From Pseudobutyrivibrio sp. (GTDB lineage: Bacteria; Bacillota; Clostridia; Lachnospirales; Lachnospiraceae), in NCBI GenBank assembly GCA_017557435.1, contig JAFYYR010000014.1, positions 1 to 61,694 on the forward strand: DNA of 61,694 nucleotides. Direction: 5' to 3'. Position 1 is the first letter of the stretch; each line of letters begins with the position of its first letter. Under the pieces are notes generated by a model. That model was given only the letters and a program-made list of their open reading frames with translations, did not search any database and had not been told where the DNA came from. Both the position numbers and the translations under genes were made by a program. Below, one piece after another: positions 54,402-61,694 of this stretch.

Positions 54402-54436
54402 GCACTTATACAAGCAAGCTTGTATAAGTGCTTTTT
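54402..54436. terminator. Long perfect hairpin behind rpsD
   Basis: A 13-bp perfect stem (GCACTTATACAAG with CTTGTATAAGTGC) has a 4-nt loop. On the plus strand five T follow; on the minus strand, the direction of the operon, GATTTG follows. It may be an RNase III or stability site in the operon mRNA, or an antisense terminator. Confidence 0.5.
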
Positions 54437-54457
54437 GTAAACATCTACTAAAATTTA

Positions 54458-55051
54458 TTATTTTGAATATAACTCGACGATAAGCATCTCGTCTACAGGA
54501 ACATCAATCTGCTCTCTATTAGGAAGCTCCTTAACTGTACCCTTAAGGTTCTCAGCATCAACCTCAACCCACTCAGGAGTTGTTCTGCCTGCTGTAATCT
54601 CTGTAATGTCCTTAAATCTCTGAAGGCTCTTTGACTTCTCGCGAACCTCAATAACATCTCCAGCCTTTACAAGGTATGAAGGAATGTTAACTGGCTTGCC
54701 GTTTACAAGGAACATCTTGTGATCAACAACCTGACGAGCTTCTTTTCTTGTACGAGCGAATCCCATACGGAATACTACGTTATCAAGACGGCTCTCAAGC
54801 ATTGTCATAAGGTTCTCACCTGTCATACCCTTCTGACGGTCAGCCTTCTCATAATAATTACGGAAAGGCTTCTCAAGTACGCCATAGATGAACTTAGCCT
54901 TCTGCTTCTCCTGAAGCTGAAGAGCGTACTCAGACTTCTTGCCTCTTCCTCTATTCTTCTGTCTACGTGACTTTTTATCATATCCTAAAAATGTAGGATC
55001 TAAATCAAGAGATCTACATCTTTTAAGAACTGGTGTCTTATTAACTGCCAT
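54458..55051 (-). CDS. rpsD: 30S ribosomal protein S4
   Basis: S4 is a primary 16S rRNA-binding protein and, in many bacteria, a translational repressor of its own operon. The RNA-binding S4 domain is clear ([38 protein letters not shown]). It is the cysteine-poor form with one N-terminal Cys. At 197 aa its length is normal. It lies inside the alpha operon here (as in E. coli), not alone as in B. subtilis. Confidence 0.97.
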   Translation of the reverse strand: MAVNKTPVLKRCRSLDLDPTFLGYDKKSRRQKNRGRGKKSEYALQLQEKQKAKFIYGVLEKPFRNYYEKADRQKGMTGENLMTMLESRLDNVVFRMGFARTRKEARQVVDHKMFLVNGKPVNIPSYLVKAGDVIEVREKSKSLQRFKDITEITAGRTTPEWVEVDAENLKGTVKELPNREQIDVPVDEMLIVELYSK

Positions 55052-55067
55052 TAGATTTTCCTCCTAA

Positions 55068-55460
55068 TTAGACTCTTCTACGCTTTGGTGGACGACATCC
55101 GTTATGTGGAACTGGAGTAACATCCTTGATTGTAAGAACCTGAACGCCGTTAGCGTCAATCGCTCTGATTGCTGCCTCACGTCCTGAACCTGGTCCCTTT
55201 ACGAATACATCTACACTCTTTAATCCGTGAACTAATGCAGCCTTAACTGCTGTCTCTGCTGCCATCTGTGCAGCATAAGGAGTAGATTTCCTTGAACCTC
55301 TAAATCCTAGACCACCAGCACTTGCCCATGAAAGAGCATTACCCTGAGCATCTGTAATAGTTACGATAGTATTATTGAAAGATGCCTGAACATGTACCTG
55401 TCCGTGTTCAACGTTTTTCTTTACACGCTTTTTTGTTGTCTTCTTTGCAACTTTAGCCAT
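55068..55460 (-). CDS. rpsK: 30S ribosomal protein S11
   Basis: S11 binds the 16S platform near the mRNA exit. The signature sequence [22 protein letters not shown] and the C-terminal [18 protein letters not shown] are nearly invariant. It is 130 aa and lies 34 bp after rpsM and 16 bp before rpsD. Confidence 0.98.
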   Translation of the reverse strand: MAKVAKKTTKKRVKKNVEHGQVHVQASFNNTIVTITDAQGNALSWASAGGLGFRGSRKSTPYAAQMAAETAVKAALVHGLKSVDVFVKGPGSGREAAIRAIDANGVQVLTIKDVTPVPHNGCRPPKRRRV

Positions 55461-55494
55461 AATTAAACTAACCTACTTTCTTTCTATTGAATAA

Positions 55495-55863
55495 TTACTT
55501 CTTCTTATTTGCTACTGTACGCTTTGGACCCTTGCGAGTACGAGCGTTTGTCTTAGTCTTCTGTCCACGAACAGGAAGACCCTTTCTGTGACGGATTCCT
55601 CTATAGCATCCGATTTCCTGAAGTCTCTTGATATCAAGAGCAACTTCTCTTCTAAGATCACCTTCAACAGTTAATGTCTCATCGATAACTGTGCTAATCT
55701 TTTTAACTTCTTCATCAGTTAAGTCCTTGACACGTGTGTTAGGATCAACACCAGCTGCCTCAAGAACCTTGTTTGAGCTTACTCTACCAATTCCGTAAAT
55801 GTAAGTTAAACCAATTTCAATTCTCTTGTCTCTTGGTAAATCTACACCTGCAATACGAGCCAT
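55495..55863 (-). CDS. rpsM: 30S ribosomal protein S13
   Basis: S13 sits in the 30S head and contacts the P-site tRNA and the 50S subunit. [25 protein letters not shown] and the C-terminal [15 protein letters not shown] are diagnostic; 122 aa. GGAGGTG precedes the ATG. A structured leader of about 200 nt lies upstream. Confidence 0.98.
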   Translation of the reverse strand: MARIAGVDLPRDKRIEIGLTYIYGIGRVSSNKVLEAAGVDPNTRVKDLTDEEVKKISTVIDETLTVEGDLRREVALDIKRLQEIGCYRGIRHRKGLPVRGQKTKTNARTRKGPKRTVANKKK

Positions 55864-56067
55864 GTGTGTTTACACCTCCATAAAAATTCTACAATTAATA
55901 ATCGATACAAGTAATACAGCTCCGATCACTCGGCCTGAAATGTGTGTACACCCATATCTTGTCCTGATTGGCCTCGGTATGATAGGCCTTTTTATTATGA
56001 ACAGTCTAAATTAGATACACTTTAGACTGCAGCCGCACATAATAAATGCTAAATAAGCTGCTCAGAA
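55864..56067 (-). promoter_or_regulatory. Structured leader between rpmJ and rpsM
   Basis: Read on the minus strand this spacer holds several hairpins: CAGTCTAA/TTAGACTG, GGCCT/AGGCC with a 9-nt loop, a GTGTACAC self-complementary stretch, and CCGA/TCGG closed by a GTGA (GNRA) tetraloop. GGCC occurs several times and allows alternative pairing. In E. coli, S4 represses the alpha operon through a pseudoknotted rpsM leader; an analogous role here is inferred from position only. Confidence 0.5.
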
Positions 56068-56181
56068 TTAACCCTGACGCTGCTTATGCTTTGGGTTTTC
56101 GCAAATAATACGAATGCTACCCTTTCTTTTGATGACCTTGCACTTCTCGCACATAGGCTTTACAGAAGATCTTACTTTCAC
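56068..56181 (-). CDS. rpmJ: 50S ribosomal protein L36
   Basis: L36 is the smallest 50S protein, 37 aa: it begins [20 protein letters not shown] and ends NPKHKQRQG. The zinc ligands CEKC, the later Cys in IICEN and His in PKH make it the C+ zinc form. The start is GTG with GGAGG 6 nt upstream. Confidence 0.97.
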   Translation of the reverse strand: MKVRSSVKPMCEKCKVIKRKGSIRIICENPKHKQRQG

Positions 56182-56242
56182 GATTTTCCTCCTTTCCATG
56201 CCCTTTTTTCAAAGGTTGTGGTCAATCTATAATATGAACATT

Positions 56243-56280
56243 CTAAAAACGTCCGTATAACAGTATAGCGGGCGTTTTAG
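56243..56280 (-). terminator. Hairpin overlapping the rpmJ promoter
   Basis: On the minus strand CTAAAACGCCCG pairs with CGGACGTTTTTAG (one mismatch) and its 3' arm contains five T. It would end transcripts from infA, and the -10 box of the rpmJ promoter lies in its loop. Confidence 0.55.
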
Positions 56281-56290
56281 TGTATGTCAA
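56262..56290 (-). promoter_or_regulatory. Strong internal promoter ahead of rpmJ
   Basis: On the minus strand there is TTGACA (56290-56285), a 17-bp spacer and TATACT (56267-56262), 81 nt before rpmJ. It gives the rpmJ-rplQ genes a second entry point for RNA polymerase. Confidence 0.8.
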
Positions 56291-56297
56291 CAAAAAT

Positions 56298-56516
56298 TTA
56301 TTTATCTCTCCAAATAATTCTTCCCTTAGAAAGATCATAAGGACTCATCTCAATTGTTACCTTATCACCAGGTAAGATTCGGATGTAGTTCTGTCTCAAC
56401 TTTCCACTGATATGAGCAAGAATCTGGTGACCATTTTCAAGCTCTACCTTAAACATTGCATTTGGAAGCTTCTCAACAACTACTCCCTCAACTTCAATAA
56501 CATCTGCCTTAGACAT
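56298..56516 (-). CDS. infA: Translation initiation factor IF-1
   Basis: IF-1 is a 72-aa S1-like OB-fold protein that binds the 30S A site during initiation. [35 protein letters not shown] are family hallmarks. The ATG at 56516 follows GGAGG. It overlaps the end of the KOW-protein gene by 8 bp. Confidence 0.96.
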   Translation of the reverse strand: MSKADVIEVEGVVVEKLPNAMFKVELENGHQILAHISGKLRQNYIRILPGDKVTIEMSPYDLSKGRIIWRDK

Positions 56517-56775
56517 CTTCGTTCCTCCTATTATAACTTTTAAGAATTCTTTTAATTGAAATATCATCAAGTGCTTTGATGTCTTTTATTTCCTCAAGCA
56601 CATCTGATGGAATATTTTTTATAAGCTGTAAATGAATTTTCTTCTTTTTCTTAGGCTTGGCAACCGTCTTTGTAGTTCCATTGGCGAGAATGAAATATTC
56701 ATCAACCTCGTCGATAACTACGTATACTTTTTTCTGGTCGTGACCTGCCTTTGAAGTAGCAAGCATTAAATCCAT
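56509..56775 (-). CDS. KOW domain RNA-binding protein (L14e/L27e-like)
   Basis: The 88-aa product starts with a KOW-like beta segment ([28 protein letters not shown], in which GHD is the typical turn) and ends in a lysine-rich helical tail ([15 protein letters not shown]). Small KOW proteins of this sort are commonly found between map and infA in Clostridia; the role is presumed ribosomal but unproven. GGAGGG precedes the ATG. It overlaps map by 10 bp and infA by 8 bp, so the three are coupled. Confidence 0.85.
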   Translation of the reverse strand: MDLMLATSKAGHDQKKVYVVIDEVDEYFILANGTTKTVAKPKKKKKIHLQLIKNIPSDVLEEIKDIKALDDISIKRILKSYNRRNEDV

Positions 56776-57566
56776 GTATTTCCCTCCGGATTAGCAAGCT
56801 CAGAAGGTGTTAATGTTAAAATCTCTGGTGCACCATCTGTAATAACAATTGTATTTTCATAGTGAGCTGATAACGACTCATCCATTGTAACAACTGTCCA
56901 CTCATCATCCATCCAAGCCACATCGTAGCTTCCAGCATTAATCATTGGCTCAACAGCAAGTGTCATTCCCTTTAAAAGCTTTGGTCCTTTTCTAAACTTT
57001 CTTCTGAAGTTTGGAATCTCTGGAGCCTCATGTAATGACTTGCCAATACCATGACCAACCAAATCTCTAACTACTCCATATCCGAAGCTCTCAGCATAAT
57101 CTCCGATTGCTCCTGATATATCATAAAGATGATTTCCGGCCTTTGCATATTTCATACCCTGGAAGAAAGACTGACGAGTTCTTTCTATAAGAAGTCTTGC
57201 CTCTTCAGAAATCTCACCTACGCCAACTGTTCTAGCTGCATCTGAATGATATCCCTTGTATAAAACACCAGTATCTAAACTAACAATGTCTCCATTTACA
57301 AGGATGTGATCAGCAGTAGGTATACCGTGAACAACTTCATCATTTACAGAAACACATACGCTAGCAGGATAACCATATAGTCCTTTGAAGTTTGGCTCAC
57401 AGCCATAGCTTCGAATAACTTCTTCCCCGAGTCTATCTACATCTAATGTAGACATTCCTTCATGAATCTCTTTTGCAAGAGTCTCGTGAACCTGAGCAAG
57501 AATCTTGCCTGCCTCACGCATCAATTGAATTTCTTCTTCAGTTTTAATAGTAATTGCTTCTGACAT
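56766..57566 (-). CDS. map: Methionine aminopeptidase, type I
   Basis: Map removes the initiator methionine from nascent proteins. The metal ligands lie in SLDTGVLYKGYHSDAARTVGVG, the GHGIGKSLHEAPEIPNF stretch and LAVEPMINAG, with the final glutamate in HYENTIVIT. At 266 aa it is slightly longer than the usual 250. It is one base pair after adk and overlaps the KOW gene. Confidence 0.96.
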   Translation of the reverse strand: MSEAITIKTEEEIQLMREAGKILAQVHETLAKEIHEGMSTLDVDRLGEEVIRSYGCEPNFKGLYGYPASVCVSVNDEVVHGIPTADHILVNGDIVSLDTGVLYKGYHSDAARTVGVGEISEEARLLIERTRQSFFQGMKYAKAGNHLYDISGAIGDYAESFGYGVVRDLVGHGIGKSLHEAPEIPNFRRKFRKGPKLLKGMTLAVEPMINAGSYDVAWMDDEWTVVTMDESLSAHYENTIVITDGAPEILTLTPSELANPEGNTWI

Positions 57567-57567
57567 C

Positions 57568-58236
<669 letters not shown>

Positions 58237-58251
58237 TTACGTTAAAAATAT

Positions 58252-58298
58252 TCTCTTAAAAACACCTTAAGAGATACGCGGTATAACCCACGTATCTC
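58252..58298 (-). promoter_or_regulatory. Mutually exclusive hairpins between secY and adk
   Basis: On the minus strand GAGATACGTGG pairs with CCGCGTATCTC (58298-58271). The end of that 3' arm, TCTC, can instead join TCTCTTAA/TTAAGAGA (58274-58252), which is followed by ATATTTTTAA. This is the pattern of a weak attenuator with an alternative fold. Confidence 0.45.
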
Positions 58299-58318
58299 CT
58301 TCGATGCATTAATGACCA

Positions 58319-59632
58319 TTAGTCATTTAAAAATCCTTTGTAATTACGAACCATCATCTGTGATTCAACTTGCTTTAATGTCTCAATGATTACACCAACA
58401 ATAATGATAATTGATGTGCCACCGAATGAAACATCTGTGCCAAGTAAACCATCAAATACGATTGGGAGTAATGCTACAATCGAAAGACCAACTGCACCAA
58501 TAAAGATTACATGCTTAAGAATAGAAGCAAGATAATCTGAAGTTGGCTTACCAGGTCTGATACCAGGAATAAATCCGCCTGAGCGCTTTAAGTTCTCTGC
58601 AATTTCAAGTGGATTGAATGTTATCTCTGTATAGAAATAAGCAAATCCAATAATCAAAAGAACATATACAAGTGCTCCGATTGAATTAACCCAATTTGTA
58701 GGATCGAACCAATTCTTCTGATTCATAACATTAAGAATCTTAGCCCAAACACCTGTCAAATTCTTGTTAAACATTGAAACAATCATGATTGGTGTCTGAA
58801 GTAAAGACTGAGCAAAAATGACTGGGATAACACCAGCTGTATTAACCTTCATAGGAATTACAGATGAGTTACCGCCAACCTGTCTGCGGCCCTGAATCTT
58901 GTTTGAGTACTGAACTGGAATTCGTCTCTCAGCGCTCTGTAAGATTACTACAAATACTACAATAAGAACAATTATAACTGCGATAATAATCGCTGCCAAA
59001 GTTGCCTTTGGAATTGTCTTGCCCTGCATGTACTGAGTATAGAGAGCCTGTAAATCAGCAGGTATACGGCTGATGATATTAATTGTAAGAACAATAGAAA
59101 TACCATTTCCGATACCCTTTTCAGTGATTCTCTCACCGATCCACATTAACACTGCTGAACCAGCTGTAAGAGATGCTACTACTAAGATTACGTATAATGG
59201 ACTAAACTTTAAAAGATAGCCACTCTTTCCAAATGCGATAGCCATAGCAATTGATTCACCCAAAGCTAAAGCAATAGTAAGATAACGAGTAATCTGTGTC
59301 ATCTTCTTTCTGCCTGCTTCACCATCACGCTGCATCTCTTCAAGCTTTGGAAAAGCTATTGTAAGAAGCTGCATAATGATAGAAGAAGTAATGTATGGTG
59401 TGATATTCAATGCAAATACTGACATTGATGAGAAAGAACCACCAGTGATTGAATCAAAGAAATTCAATCCTGTATTGCTATTTTCTTTGAAATAGCGCGC
59501 AACTTCACTTCCGTTAATGCCCGGAGTTGGAAGCAAGCTTCCAAGTCGGACAATAACGAGCATAAAAAGTGTAAAGCCAATGCGTCTTCTTAAATCTTTA
59601 ATTTTTAAAGCATCTCGAAGTGTCTGAAACAT
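58319..59632 (-). CDS. secY: Protein translocase subunit SecY
   Basis: SecY forms the membrane channel for protein export. The 437-aa sequence has ten predicted TM helices, the plug region after TPGINGSEVARYF, and the conserved cytosolic loops RRIPVQYSNKIQGRRQVGGNSS and NPLEIAENLKRSGGFIPGIRPG. Its ATG overlaps the rplO stop by one base (TAATG). Confidence 0.98.
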   Translation of the reverse strand: MFQTLRDALKIKDLRRRIGFTLFMLVIVRLGSLLPTPGINGSEVARYFKENSNTGLNFFDSITGGSFSSMSVFALNITPYITSSIIMQLLTIAFPKLEEMQRDGEAGRKKMTQITRYLTIALALGESIAMAIAFGKSGYLLKFSPLYVILVVASLTAGSAVLMWIGERITEKGIGNGISIVLTINIISRIPADLQALYTQYMQGKTIPKATLAAIIIAVIIVLIVVFVVILQSAERRIPVQYSNKIQGRRQVGGNSSVIPMKVNTAGVIPVIFAQSLLQTPIMIVSMFNKNLTGVWAKILNVMNQKNWFDPTNWVNSIGALVYVLLIIGFAYFYTEITFNPLEIAENLKRSGGFIPGIRPGKPTSDYLASILKHVIFIGAVGLSIVALLPIVFDGLLGTDVSFGGTSIIIIVGVIIETLKQVESQMMVRNYKGFLND

Positions 59633-60075
59633 TAGATCACCTCTACTGTTCCGCCTAAGGCCTCAATCTTCTCCTTTGCGCTAGCACTGAATGCATTAGC
59701 CTGAACGTTGAGCTTCTTTGTAAGCTCGCCGCCGCCAAGAATCTTAACGCCATCGCGAGGGTTCTTGATGATACCGCTCTCGATGAGAGTATCAACAGTT
59801 ACAGTAGCACCATTATCAAATCTCTCTAAATAAGAAACATTGATACCAACGATTTCCTTTGTATTTCTATTCTTGAAACCACGCTTAGGAAGACGTCTGT
59901 ATAAAGGCATCTGTCCACCTTCGAATCCAAGTCTGATGCTTCCGCCAGAACGAGCCTTCTGTCCCTTATGACCCTTACCAGCAGTCTTGCCATTTCCTGA
60001 ACCGTGACCACGGCCTCTTCTGAAATTATCGCTGTGCTTTGAGCCTTCTGCTGGCTGTAAGTTAGATAAATCCAT
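59632..60075 (-). CDS. rplO: 50S ribosomal protein L15
   Basis: L15 is a 23S rRNA-binding protein in the late 50S assembly. The glycine-rich basic N-terminal arm ([31 protein letters not shown]) and the globular end ([31 protein letters not shown]) are typical. It is 147 aa with GGAGGTG upstream. Confidence 0.97.
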   Translation of the reverse strand: MDLSNLQPAEGSKHSDNFRRGRGHGSGNGKTAGKGHKGQKARSGGSIRLGFEGGQMPLYRRLPKRGFKNRNTKEIVGINVSYLERFDNGATVTVDTLIESGIIKNPRDGVKILGGGELTKKLNVQANAFSASAKEKIEALGGTVEVI

Positions 60076-60092
60076 TATGGCACCTCCTTCTA

Positions 60093-60275
60093 TTAAATTT
60101 CTTCAACTTTTACTAAGTGATTGACCATTCTAAGCATTCCGCGAACGCTATCGTTGTCAGGAAGCTCAACAGTCTTATTGACCTTTCTAAGGCCAAGTGC
60201 TTCTACAGTCTTCTTGTTCTTAGGAACAGCACCGATTGTAGACTTTACGAGTGTTACTCTTAACTTCTTTGCCAT
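60093..60275 (-). CDS. rpmD: 50S ribosomal protein L30
   Basis: This short 60-aa protein has the L30 pattern: [28 protein letters not shown] followed by [20 protein letters not shown]. The ATG at 60275 follows AAGGAGG; the longer reading would overlap rpsE. It lies between rpsE and rplO in the usual spc order. Confidence 0.96.
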   Translation of the reverse strand: MAKKLRVTLVKSTIGAVPKNKKTVEALGLRKVNKTVELPDNDSVRGMLRMVNHLVKVEEI

Positions 60276-60288
60276 TTTACTTTCCTCC

Positions 60289-60798
60289 TTAAGCAAGAAT
60301 GTCTTCAACCTTCTTGCCACGAGCCTTAGCTACTTCTTCAGGAGACTTAAGAGCTCTAAGTCCCTCGATAGTAGCAAGAACAACGTTCTGCTTATTTGAT
60401 GATCCAAGTGACTTTGTACGGATGTTTCCGATACCTGCAAGCTCACATACGGCACGTGCTGGACCACCAGCGATGATACCAGTACCTTCTGGAGCCTTCT
60501 TAAGAAGTACAGAAGCACCAGTGTGCTTGCCCTGGATGTCATGTGTAATACTGTGGTTGTTATCAAGCTTAACTGCAATAAGCTTCTTCATAGCATCTTC
60601 CTTACCCTTGCGGATAGCTTCAGGAATTTCAGCTGCCTTGCCAAGTCCGGCGCCAACGTGTCCGTTCTTATCGCCTACTACAACAAGAGCTGTGAAACGC
60701 ATGTTACGTCCACCCTTAACAACCTTTGTTACACGCTTAATTTCTACAACCTGCTCAGTTAATTCTAACTGGCTAGCGTCAATGATTTCACGTTTCAT
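60289..60798 (-). CDS. rpsE: 30S ribosomal protein S5
   Basis: S5 acts in decoding fidelity and mRNA unwinding. The double-stranded-RNA-binding-like N-terminal domain ([27 protein letters not shown]) and the C-terminal fold ([23 protein letters not shown]) are conserved; 169 aa. GGAGG precedes the ATG. Confidence 0.98.
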   Translation of the reverse strand: MKREIIDASQLELTEQVVEIKRVTKVVKGGRNMRFTALVVVGDKNGHVGAGLGKAAEIPEAIRKGKEDAMKKLIAVKLDNNHSITHDIQGKHTGASVLLKKAPEGTGIIAGGPARAVCELAGIGNIRTKSLGSSNKQNVVLATIEGLRALKSPEEVAKARGKKVEDILA

Positions 60799-60809
60799 GT
60801 GTTCTCCTC

Positions 60810-61178
60810 CTAGAATTCTAATCCAGCTTCTCTAGCTGCGTCTGCAAGAGCTGCAACCTTGCCGGCATAAATGTAACCACCTCTGTCGAATACGACTTCC
60901 TTGATTCCCTTTTCCTGTGCCTTCTTTGCAATAACTGTACCAAGCTTTGAAGCAGCTTCTACGTTATTTGTCTTTGCAAGATCTGCCTTAACGTCTGCGT
61001 CAAGAGTAGATGCTGAAACGAGTGTATTTCCGCATGTATCATCAATAACCTGAACATACATGTGATTGTTGCTTCTGAACACTGCAAGACGTGGTCTTTC
61101 TGCTGTACCGGCTAGAGTGTTACGAAGTCTTCTATGCTTTGTCTGGCGAACTACTTGTCTAGATTTCTTACTTACCAT
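60810..61178 (-). CDS. rplR: 50S ribosomal protein L18
   Basis: L18 binds 5S r[37 protein letters not shown]-type segment ([24 protein letters not shown]) and the C-terminal [23 protein letters not shown] are characteristic. It is 122 aa and lies 18 bp after rplF. Confidence 0.98.
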   Translation of the reverse strand: MVSKKSRQVVRQTKHRRLRNTLAGTAERPRLAVFRSNNHMYVQVIDDTCGNTLVSASTLDADVKADLAKTNNVEAASKLGTVIAKKAQEKGIKEVVFDRGGYIYAGKVAALADAAREAGLEF

Positions 61179-61196
61179 TTTACATTCACTCCTTTA

Positions 61197-61694
61197 CTAT
61201 TTCTTACCGGTCTTACCGACTTTACGTCTAATAACTTCATCAGCGTACTTAATACCCTTACCCTTGTATGGCTCAGGTCTTCTCTTATCTCTAATGTTGG
61301 CAGCGTACTGTCCAACCTTTTCCTTGTCGATACCCTTGATGATAATTTTATTTCCGTCAACAGTTGACTCGATACCCTCTGGATCTTCCATCTCAACTGG
61401 GTGAGAGTAACCAAGGTTAAGAGTAAGCTTCTTACCAGCCTTTGATGCTCTGTAACCTACACCGTTAACTTCAAGAGTCTTCTCATAGCCTGTTGTAACA
61501 CCAACAACCATGTTGTTGATAAGTGTTCTTGTAAGACCGTGTAAAGACTTCATCTTCTTTAAATCATTAGGTCTAGTAACAACAACTTCTGCACCCTCAA
61601 GCTTAATATCCATCTCTGATGGAAGTGTTCTCTCAAGAGTACCCTTAGGACCTTTTACAGTCACATGATTATTTTCTGCAATCTCAACTGTAAC
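61197..61694 (-). CDS. rplF: 50S ribosomal protein L6, 5' end outside the window
   Basis: L6 sits near the factor-binding site of the 50S subunit. The frame is open to the right edge, beginning [18 protein letters not shown], so the true start lies beyond 61694 and perhaps 15 residues are missing. The C-terminal [27 protein letters not shown] is the conserved L6 end. Confidence 0.96.
   Translation of the reverse strand, partial: VTVEIAENNHVTVKGPKGTLERTLPSEMDIKLEGAEVVVTRPNDLKKMKSLHGLTRTLINNMVVGVTTGYEKTLEVNGVGYRASKAGKKLTLNLGYSHPVEMEDPEGIESTVDGNKIIIKGIDKEKVGQYAANIRDKRRPEPYKGKGIKYADEVIRRKVGKTGKK

Overview
The window looks like core chromosome of a low-G+C, anaerobic Gram-positive bacterium of the class Clostridia, most likely a Lachnospiraceae member near Butyrivibrio, Pseudobutyrivibrio or Roseburia. 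The grounds are gene content and order: a GlpP-type glycerol locus with a DUF1667 protein, a type III glutamine synthetase, a murB-rapZ-whiA-crh run, an L17 with a long insertion, a KOW protein between map and infA, AGGAGG ribosome-binding sites and consensus sigma-A promoters. The assignment is by inference; no 16S rRNA gene lies in the window. Nearly every gene is on the minus strand. The exceptions are a small lipoprotein (10880-11479) and a class A penicillin-binding protein (31964-34615). I see no prophage, insertion sequence, CRISPR array or integrase.

Layout. Positions 1-370 hold three tandem strong promoters reading off the left edge, followed by a leader like that of an rRNA operon. 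Next come ltaE, tRNA-Ser(UGA), and a run of translation-quality genes: a YcxB-like protein, tsaE, tsaB, rimI, rnz, a membrane-anchored unknown, tsaD and ispD. Then follow tex, an acyltransferase and the lipoprotein. The glycerol locus (11.5-17.9 kb) reads glpP-glpK-glpF-glpA-like-glpB-like-DUF1667 and has terminator hairpins ahead of glpP and glpA. A threonine-branch group (ACT protein, hom, thrH) and prfB with its programmed frameshift follow. Then come ctpA, ftsX, ftsE, a CdaR-type regulator, a 650-bp AT-rich gap with DnaA-box-like sites, a secreted NlpC/P60 hydrolase, trxB, ridA, cvfB, an acyl-ACP thioesterase and tRNA-Gln(CUG). Divergent yigZ and the class A PBP are followed by glnN, fba, a lipid kinase, crh-like, whiA, rapZ, murB, an M18 aminopeptidase, hprK, uvrC and ftsH. 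After these lie a three-gene ABC importer and a MATE exporter. From 52.6 kb to the right edge is the distal spc and alpha ribosomal block: rplQ, rpoA, rpsD, rpsK, rpsM, rpmJ, infA, KOW protein, map, adk, secY, rplO, rpmD, rpsE, rplR and a partial rplF.

How the genes work together. tsaB, tsaD and tsaE supply the specialised part of the t6A tRNA-modification machinery, and rnz and rimI sit among them. The glycerol block imports, phosphorylates and oxidises glycerol under its own antiterminator. The hprK-crh-rapZ-whiA-murB group links carbon signalling, cell-wall precursor supply and division. The ftsEX, ctpA, NlpC/P60 and PBP genes are envelope-growth functions.

The best candidate for something undescribed is a pair of 84-85 nt imperfect hairpins at 18732-18815 and 21819-21903. 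They share a junction consensus, have compensatory base changes in their stems, and each lies about 25 nt upstream of a start codon (thrH and prfB). Other non-coding signals of interest are an 85-nt promoter-terminator unit at 7248-7332, structured leaders in the ribosomal block, twin 16-bp repeats between rpoA and rplQ, and the DnaA-box cluster. All structures were folded by eye.
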